NCBI GenBank assembly: GCA_001596155.1
Contig: CP014771.1
Span: 3,596,001-3,660,000 of the forward strand
Source of the DNA: Hymenobacter psoromatis
GTDB lineage: Bacteria > Bacteroidota > Bacteroidia > Cytophagales > Hymenobacteraceae
Length of the DNA stretch: 64,000 nt
Direction: 5' to 3'
Both the position numbers and the translations under genes were made by a program. Under the pieces are notes generated by a model, which ran no database searches, was not told where the DNA came from, and saw only the letters and a program-made list of their open reading frames with translations. Of this stretch, positions 59,300 through 64,000 are shown in pieces (within the stretch, counting starts at the first letter, position 1; every line of letters begins with the position of its first letter).

Positions 59300-59542
59300 A
59301 TGAAACTAACCGTTGCCCTTTTTGGCATTGCCCGCGAAATCGTGGGGCAGTCGTCGCTGGAGCTGAGCGTGCCGGCCGGGCAGTCGGCCGCCGGCCTGCT
59401 GGCCGAGCTGCGCGCCGCCTACCCCCCGCTGGCTGGCCTGCGCAGCCTGGCCGTGGCCGTCAATAATGAGTATGCCGCCGAAGACGTGGTCCTGCACGAG
59501 CGCGACGAGATTGCCCTGATTCCGCCCGTAAGCGGGGGGTAG
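59300..59542 (+). CDS. moaD: Molybdopterin synthase small subunit MoaD
   Basis: An 80-residue beta-grasp protein that carries sulfur as a C-terminal thiocarboxylate. It begins KLTVALFGIAREIVG and ends LIPPVSGG with the essential double Gly. The longer open frame begins in repeat D and is not used; the ATG at 59300 is the normal start. Its stop codon is the TAG of a GGGGGGTAGGG motif. moaE follows 23 bases later. Confidence 0.95.
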   Translation: MKLTVALFGIAREIVGQSSLELSVPAGQSAAGLLAELRAAYPPLAGLRSLAVAVNNEYAAEDVVLHERDEIALIPPVSGG

Positions 59543-59565
59543 GGAATTGCCAGCTTAGCTATTAT

Positions 59566-59994
59566 ATGACTCTAAATCATTGCATTGACCTCACCGACCA
59601 AGCCATTGACGTAGCGGCTGTGCTGCACGCCGCCGAGTCGGAAGAAGCCGGGGCCGTGAATGCCTTTATTGGCACGGTGCGCAACCGCAGTGAGGGCCGC
59701 CGCGTGGTGCGCCTGCACTACGAAGCCTACCCCCCGATGGCCCTGCACCAGCTCTCCCGCGTGGCCGAAATGGCCCAGCAAAAGTGGCCCATGCTGCGCC
59801 GCGTAGCCGTGACGCATCGCCACGGCACCCTCGACATCGGCGACGTGGCGGTGGTCGTGGCCGTGTCCACACCCCACCGCGCCGACTCGTTCGCCGCCTG
59901 CCAGTATATTATCGACACGCTGAAAGAGGTCGTGCCCATCTGGAAAAAAGAGGAGTACGAGGACGGCACAGTCTGGGTATCGGCGCACCCGTGA
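59566..59994 (+). CDS. moaE: Molybdopterin synthase large subunit MoaE
   Basis: The 142-residue catalytic partner of MoaD. The family pattern is present: GAVNAFIGTVRNRSEGRRV near residue 28, LHYEAYPPMA near 50, HRHGTLDIGD near 84 and the C-terminal WKKEEYEDGTVWV, whose lysines take part in catalysis and MoaD binding. Together with MoaD it converts precursor Z (cPMP) to molybdopterin. Confidence 0.96.
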   Translation: MTLNHCIDLTDQAIDVAAVLHAAESEEAGAVNAFIGTVRNRSEGRRVVRLHYEAYPPMALHQLSRVAEMAQQKWPMLRRVAVTHRHGTLDIGDVAVVVAVSTPHRADSFAACQYIIDTLKEVVPIWKKEEYEDGTVWVSAHP

Positions 59995-60007
59995 GGTGAG
60001 TGAATGA

Positions 60008-60110
60008 GTGAATGGTCATGCTGAGCTTGTCGAAGCATCTCGCTCGCATCGTTTGGGTTCGTCCAACGATGCGAGCGAGATACTTCGACAAGCTCAGCAT
60101 GACCATTCAC
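60008..60110. repeat. Palindromic intergenic repeat, family C
   Basis: GTGAATGGTCATGCTGAGCT at the left and an inverted copy ending GCATGACCATTCAC at the right, about 45-bp arms with one mismatch. The stop codon of the convergent moaC gene (60109-60107) is inside the right arm. Confidence 0.92.
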
Positions 60111-60598
60111 CCGTTCACTAAAAAGTCGGACTTGCCGCCCGTTTTTTCCAGCAGCCGGATTTCCTCAATCACGATGTGGTGCGACATCGCCTTGCACATA
60201 TCGTACACCGTGAGGGCCGCCACTGAGGCGCCGGTGAGAGCCTCCATCTCGATGCCGGTTTTGCCCGTGACACGGGCCGTGCACTCAATCAGTAGCGAAT
60301 CGGGGGGTAGGACTTCGATATGCACCTGGCAGTCATCGAGCCCCAGCGGGTGGCAGAGGGGGATGAGGTCGGCCGTTTTCTTGGCTGCCATCACGCCCGC
60401 GATAATAGCGGTTTGAAACACCGGACCCTTGCGCGTGGGCAGGTCGCCGGCCGTCACCAGCGCCAGGATATCGGCCCCGAGGCGCACGCGGGCGCGGGCG
60501 CGGGCCACGCGGGCCGTTACGGCTTTAGCGCCGACGTTGACCATCGCTGGTTGGCCGGCGTCGTTGAGGTGGGTGAGCTTGGGTGCGGAATCGGACAT
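60107..60598 (-). CDS. moaC: Cyclic pyranopterin monophosphate synthase MoaC
   Basis: MoaC turns the MoaA product into cPMP. The 163-residue sequence has KLTHLNDAGQPAMVNVG at the start, KGPVFQTAIIAGVMAAKKTADLIPLCHPL near 77 with the active-site Lys-His part, and GIEMEALTGASVAALTVYDMCK near 134. It faces moaE across repeat C. With MoaA, MoaD, MoaE and MoeB, most of the pathway up to molybdopterin is present here; MoeA, MogA and MobA are not in the window. Confidence 0.96.
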   Translation of the reverse strand: MSDSAPKLTHLNDAGQPAMVNVGAKAVTARVARARARVRLGADILALVTAGDLPTRKGPVFQTAIIAGVMAAKKTADLIPLCHPLGLDDCQVHIEVLPPDSLLIECTARVTGKTGIEMEALTGASVAALTVYDMCKAMSHHIVIEEIRLLEKTGGKSDFLVNG

Positions 60599-60805
60599 AC
60601 TGCGGGGACTATCGAAACCACGAAGTACGGGTTGCTAGCCGGAGAGGTGGCATAAAGCCCAACCGTAGAACACGGAAACACCTCTTATTGGATTGTTATT
60701 ACGCACAGCTACGGCGGCTTTTTTGCATTATAGCTCTATAAATTATTGCTCAGCTGTTATTCGAAAAACGCGTGTATAAATTCGTAATTTATGATAAAAT
60801 AAAAA

Positions 60806-60839
60806 TTGTGAATTTTTGAGGGCAAGAGCTATATCTTTG
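60806..60839 (+). promoter_or_regulatory. Promoter of the IPT-domain gene (TTG and TAnnTTTG)
   Basis: TTG at 60806-60808 and TATCTTTG at 60832-60839 with a 23-base spacer, upstream of the ATG at 60898. The rest of the gap from 60599 is AT-rich and holds nothing else that I recognise. Confidence 0.45.
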
Positions 60840-60897
60840 GAACTGGTGAGGTAATAATATGACCTTTTCCTGTTATTTTCTTTCTTTTTCTTATTTT

Positions 60898-62739
60898 ATG
60901 AAAAGTTTTTACTCAGCACGCGTGCTTCGTCTCGTAGGAGCAGCCTTGTCGCTGTGGCCGGCGCTGGCCTCAGCGGCTCCCTTCACACCTGGCAACCTGA
61001 TAGTGGCGCGCGTGGGCGACGGCTCAGCTACGCTAACGGCGGCCGCGACCGAGGTTTTCCTGGACGAGTATACCACCAGTGGTACGCTGGTGCAGACTAT
61101 TGCTTTGCCAACCTCCGTGAGCGGCAACAACCGCATTCTGACGGCCAGCGGCACGGCTACTTCCGAACTGAACATGACCCGCTCGGCCGATGGCCGCTAC
61201 CTGGTGCTGACGGGTTACGGTGCTTCGCCAGGCACTACCCCGGTGGTAACTTCGCAGACGACGGACGTGGCCCGAGTAATTGGCCTCATCGCGGCCGATG
61301 GTACCCTCGATACCAGCACCAGCACGGGCGATGCGTTCAACGGGGTCAGCATTCGGGCAGCGGCCACCATCGATGGCACCAGCTTTTACAGCGTAGGTGG
61401 CAATTCGGGGGTGCGCTACCAAGCATTTGGCAGCTTCGCGACCACCCAACTCAACACCGCGCCGACAAACATTCGCAGCATCAACGTGGCCAATGGCAAC
61501 GTGTATATCTCGTCGGCCTCCGGCCCTTACTACGGTATTAGCCAGCTAGGTGCGGGGCTACCCACCGCGGATGGCCAAACCGTGACGGCGCTGCCGGGCT
61601 TTCCGGGCGCCACGGCCGGCTCCAGCCCCTACGGCTTTTACTTCGCCGACCTGAGCGCGGCCGTGCCTGGTGTGGACGTGGTGTACGTAGCCGACGACCG
61701 CAGCGCGGCCGGTGGCATCCAGAAATGGAGCCTGGTGGATGGCAGCTGGGTGCAGAACGGCACCATTGCGGGCACCGCCGCTTCGGCGGTGCGCGGCCTC
61801 AACGGCTCAACCAATGGCACGATGGTAGCGCTGGCAGCGACCAGCAGCAACGGCCTGTTTTTTCTCAGTGACAACACCGGCTACAACACCGCACCGGTGC
61901 TGACGGCCCTGCCGGCGGCCATTGTGACGGCGGGCGCTAATACGGCTTTCCGGGGAATGGCTTTTGCGCCAGTAGCCCCCGCGCCCGCCATTGCCAGCTT
62001 CACGCCCGGTAGCGGGCCGGTGGGCACCACGGTCACGGTCACGGGCACTGACTTCACCAACGCCACTGCGCTGACTATGAATGGGGTAGCGGTGCCAACT
62101 TTCACCGTGGCAGATGCCGCCACCATCACGTTTGCGGTGCCTGCGGGCGCTACCTCCGGCCTCATCGCCGTAACTACGCAGGGAGGCACAGCCACGAGCG
62201 CCAGCGCCTTCACAGTCACGGTACCCGTGCCGGCTCCCACCATTGCGAGCTTCACGCCGACCACGGGCGGGTCCGCTACTACGGTTACTATCACGGGTAC
62301 CAACCTGATGGGGGCCACGGCCGTGAGCATTGGTAGCTTAAGCATCCCAACTTACACGGTGGTGTCGGCCACTACTATTACCCTGGTGGTGCCCAGCAAC
62401 ACCGGCAACGTGAGCGGCCCGCTCACGGTGGTAACCCCCGGCGGCACGGCCACCAGCACCACTACCTTCAACCTGGTGCTGGCCGCGCTGGCCAGTCAGG
62501 CGCTGCCTGGTTTGACGGTATTCCCGAACCCGGCCACCGATTTCATCAATATCGAGCTGCCCAAGGCCGGGGCCGCCACGGTAGCCCTCCGCGACCTCAC
62601 GGGGCGGCTGGTGATGGCGCCGGTAGCCCTGGTGCCCCAGCAGTCCCTGCGCCTGCCGGCTAGCCTGGCCGCCGGGGTGTACCTGCTCGAAGTGCATCAA
62701 GGCATAGAAACGGCCGTGCGCCGTATCGTAAAAGAATAA
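60898..62739 (+). CDS. T9SS cargo protein with IPT/TIG domains
   Basis: A 613-residue secreted protein. After a signal peptide (to about A-S-A-A) comes a domain of about 340 residues with beta-rich repeats and YGVxxx-like Gly patterns, then two IPT/TIG immunoglobulin-like domains (AIASFTPGSGPVGTTVTVTG and TIASFTPTTGGSATTVTITG), and a type A T9SS sorting domain (VFPNPATDFINIELPKAG, ending VRRIVKE). It would be exported by the system that includes PorG. The ligand is unknown. The ATG at 60898 is chosen. Confidence 0.88.
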   Translation: MKSFYSARVLRLVGAALSLWPALASAAPFTPGNLIVARVGDGSATLTAAATEVFLDEYTTSGTLVQTIALPTSVSGNNRILTASGTATSELNMTRSADGRYLVLTGYGASPGTTPVVTSQTTDVARVIGLIAADGTLDTSTSTGDAFNGVSIRAAATIDGTSFYSVGGNSGVRYQAFGSFATTQLNTAPTNIRSINVANGNVYISSASGPYYGISQLGAGLPTADGQTVTALPGFPGATAGSSPYGFYFADLSAAVPGVDVVYVADDRSAAGGIQKWSLVDGSWVQNGTIAGTAASAVRGLNGSTNGTMVALAATSSNGLFFLSDNTGYNTAPVLTALPAAIVTAGANTAFRGMAFAPVAPAPAIASFTPGSGPVGTTVTVTGTDFTNATALTMNGVAVPTFTVADAATITFAVPAGATSGLIAVTTQGGTATSASAFTVTVPVPAPTIASFTPTTGGSATTVTITGTNLMGATAVSIGSLSIPTYTVVSATTITLVVPSNTGNVSGPLTVVTPGGTATSTTTFNLVLAALASQALPGLTVFPNPATDFINIELPKAGAATVALRDLTGRLVMAPVALVPQQSLRLPASLAAGVYLLEVHQGIETAVRRIVKE

Positions 62740-62786
62740 CCCTACCCCCCCTGGTTCAGGCCAAGGGAGCTAGCCGTTTTAGAAGA

Positions 62787-62822
62787 AAAGGCCCCGCCCG
62801 AATTTTCGGGCGGGGCCTTTTG
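62787..62822. terminator. Bidirectional terminator after the IPT-domain gene
   Basis: AAAAGGCCCCGCCCGA and its inverted copy TCGGGCGGGGCCTTTT pair around ATTT, with Ts on one side and As on the other. Confidence 0.9.
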
Positions 62823-62878
62823 CGTTGCGTATATGGCGGGCCGTATGTCTAGCTAAACTTTAGCTTATAACCAACTTA

Positions 62879-63006
62879 GGACTTAGGCAAAATCGTCTGT
62901 CATTGCGAGCAAAGCGAAGCAATCGCACCCGAACGACCGGCGGGGGTATCATTCTGATGCGATTGCCGCGTTTCGCTCGCAATGACAGACGATTTTGCGT
63001 AAGTCC
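62879..63006. repeat. Palindromic intergenic repeat, family B
   Basis: GGACTTAGGCAAAATCGTCT at the left and an inverted copy ending ACGCAAAATCG-type sequence at the right, with the core GTCATTGCGAGCAAAGCGAA as in the copy at 7050-7169. Confidence 0.88.
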
Positions 63007-63014
63007 TAGAACAA

Positions 63015-63157
63015 TTCCCAAGTTGGTGTACGGGGCGGGCTGCCGGCTTTTCGCCGGCTGTCCGCTTGTCGTTCGCGCCGCTCGTTCTTTTAGAGAGCGG
63101 ACAGCCGGCGAAAAGCCGGCAGCCCGCACCAGTCAAGCTGTACGCCGACTTGGGAAC
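63015..63157. repeat. Palindromic intergenic repeat, family G (GGGCTGCCGGC type)
   Basis: Outer arms TTCCCAAGTTGGTGTAC and GTACGCCGACTTGGGAA enclose inner arms GGGCTGCCGGCTTTTCGCCG and the inverted CGGCGAAAAGCCGGCAGCCC. It follows repeat B with only eight bases between. The remaining part of the gap (63158-63308) shows nothing that I recognise. Confidence 0.88.
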
Positions 63158-63308
63158 CGCTCTAAGTTAGCTAAATTAGAGCTAGAAATTAGTCCTCCCT
63201 CTCCGCAGGAGTGGGGGCTAGGGGTGGGGTCACGCGGAGGGCGACAACCTTTGCGCAACGTCACTTACCAACCTGAAAACTGCTCTGACGCAATCCCTAC
63301 CCCCACAA

Positions 63309-63344
63309 AAAAGCCCCAACCGCGCGAGTGCGGCCGGGGCTTTT
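63309..63344 (-). terminator. Intrinsic terminator of the last gene
   Basis: AAAAGCCCC pairs with GGGGCTTTT, with inner CCGC/GCGG pairs, in the gap after the minus-strand gene at 63365. T runs flank both sides. Confidence 0.82.
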
Positions 63345-63364
63345 CCAGGGGGGTAGGCTGGGGC

Positions 63365-64000
63365 TTATTCCACCACCACCTTCGTGTTTAGCTTCAGGCC
63401 ATCGGCCGTCTGCCACGTCACGAAGTACAGGCCACTAGCCAGCGGCTGGGTAGGCTGGATGGTAGCTTCGGCCGCGGCGGCCACGTGGGTCAGCACCAGG
63501 CGGCCCACGTTGTCGAATACCTGCACCGTGCCGCCCGTAGTGCTCAGGTTGGTGGTGAGCAGCTGGAAGCCCTGCTTGGTAGCGGGGTTGGGATACGCCA
63601 CCAGGGTAGGGGTAGCCGGCGCGCCATCGAAGCGCACGGCCACCACGGGCGAGTAGTCTTCCGTGCCGTCGGTATCGACCTGGCGCAGGCGGTAGTAGCT
63701 GAGGCCCGCCAGGGGCAGGGCATCGAGGGTGGCGTAGTCGTGGCGGCTGGTGGTAGTGCCCTGGGCCGCCACGCGCTGCTGGTCGGCAAACGTGCGGCCA
63801 TCGGCCGAGCGCTGCACCACGAAGTAGGCGCTGTTCTGCTCCGACGCCGTAGCCCAGGCTACGCGCACCGCCGAGCCCTGGCGCACGGCCGTGAACTGCA
63901 CGAGCTTAACGGGCAGCGGCACCGGCGGCGTGCCGGTCAGCGGGTTGTCCACTTTGTTGGTGGACGCCAAAGCGAAGAACGAGTCGCTGCCGCTGCTGCT
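63365..64000 (-). CDS. C-terminal part of a T9SS cargo protein (continues beyond window)
   Basis: At least 211 residues read open to the window edge (SSSGSDSFFA before ASTNKVDNP), so the start is outside. A fibronectin-like or Ig-like part (VRVAWATASEQNSAYFVVQR, then GLSYYRLRQVDTDGTEDYSP) is followed by a type A sorting domain (VAYPNPATKQGF, then VQVFDNVGRLVL and LASGLYFVTWQT). It is a surface or secreted protein. Confidence 0.88.
   Translation of the reverse strand, partial: SSSGSDSFFALASTNKVDNPLTGTPPVPLPVKLVQFTAVRQGSAVRVAWATASEQNSAYFVVQRSADGRTFADQQRVAAQGTTTSRHDYATLDALPLAGLSYYRLRQVDTDGTEDYSPVVAVRFDGAPATPTLVAYPNPATKQGFQLLTTNLSTTGGTVQVFDNVGRLVLTHVAAAAEATIQPTQPLASGLYFVTWQTADGLKLNTKVVVE

Overview
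The window looks like a chromosomal segment of a high-GC member of the Bacteroidota, most likely Hymenobacter or a close relative in the Cytophagales. The evidence is the gene order nadK-DUF6089-uppS-bamA-ompH-ompH, type IX secretion (T9SS) C-terminal sorting domains, an exbB-exbD-exbD-tonB locus, few Shine-Dalgarno sequences, and TAnnTTTG promoter elements ahead of many genes. I see no rRNA, tRNA, prophage, transposase or CRISPR array. The genus is inferred from protein and repeat character, not from a search.

Layout. 0-7 kb: a small conserved protein, a radical SAM/SPASM enzyme, a TlpA-like lipid- or envelope-associated protein, radA, a candidate structured RNA, and an XRE/ScfR-like regulator. 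7-14.4 kb: a sigma-54 activator divergent from a tolC-usp-emrA-emrB efflux operon. 14.5-23.6 kb: pdxJ, yqeY, cvpA, a glutamine amidotransferase, a hydrolase, a CBS protein, an Omp85-like protein and nadK. 23.7-31.5 kb: two PorG-like barrels, uppS, bamA, two Skp/OmpH chaperones and a pseudouridine synthase. 31.6-38.9 kb (minus strand): exbB, exbD, exbD, tonB, tonB, a small membrane protein, an orphan substrate-binding lipoprotein and a TPR protein. 39-48.4 kb: mazG, glmM, a cysteine desulfurase, a helix-hairpin-helix protein, a PepSY membrane protein, an MFS exporter and a thioredoxin-reductase-like flavoprotein. 48.5-60.6 kb: a molybdenum region with a one-domain ModE-like regulator, a ModE-type operator, a secreted Mo-cofactor-fold protein, a TonB-dependent receptor, moeB, moaA, moaD, moaE and moaC. 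It is interrupted by an AT-richer pair of surface-protein genes, one frameshifted. 60.9-64 kb: two T9SS cargo proteins.

How the parts connect. The PorG/BamA/Skp block builds the outer membrane. PorG belongs to the T9SS machine, and at least three genes here encode T9SS cargo. The ExbBD/TonB block can energise TonB-dependent receptors such as the one in the molybdenum region. The most promising undescribed unit is that region's regulator-operator-secreted protein-receptor set, which suggests molybdate-controlled uptake across the outer membrane.

Non-coding structure is unusually rich. At least six sequence families of large palindromic intergenic repeats are present, often supplying the stop codons of neighbouring genes. 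An 85-bp near-perfect palindrome separates two convergent genes. A strong terminator lies inside the signal-peptide codons of porG. A short motif, CCCTACCCCC/GGGGGTAGGG, recurs about four dozen times inside and between genes. All start-site corrections below were made by reading the sequence by eye.
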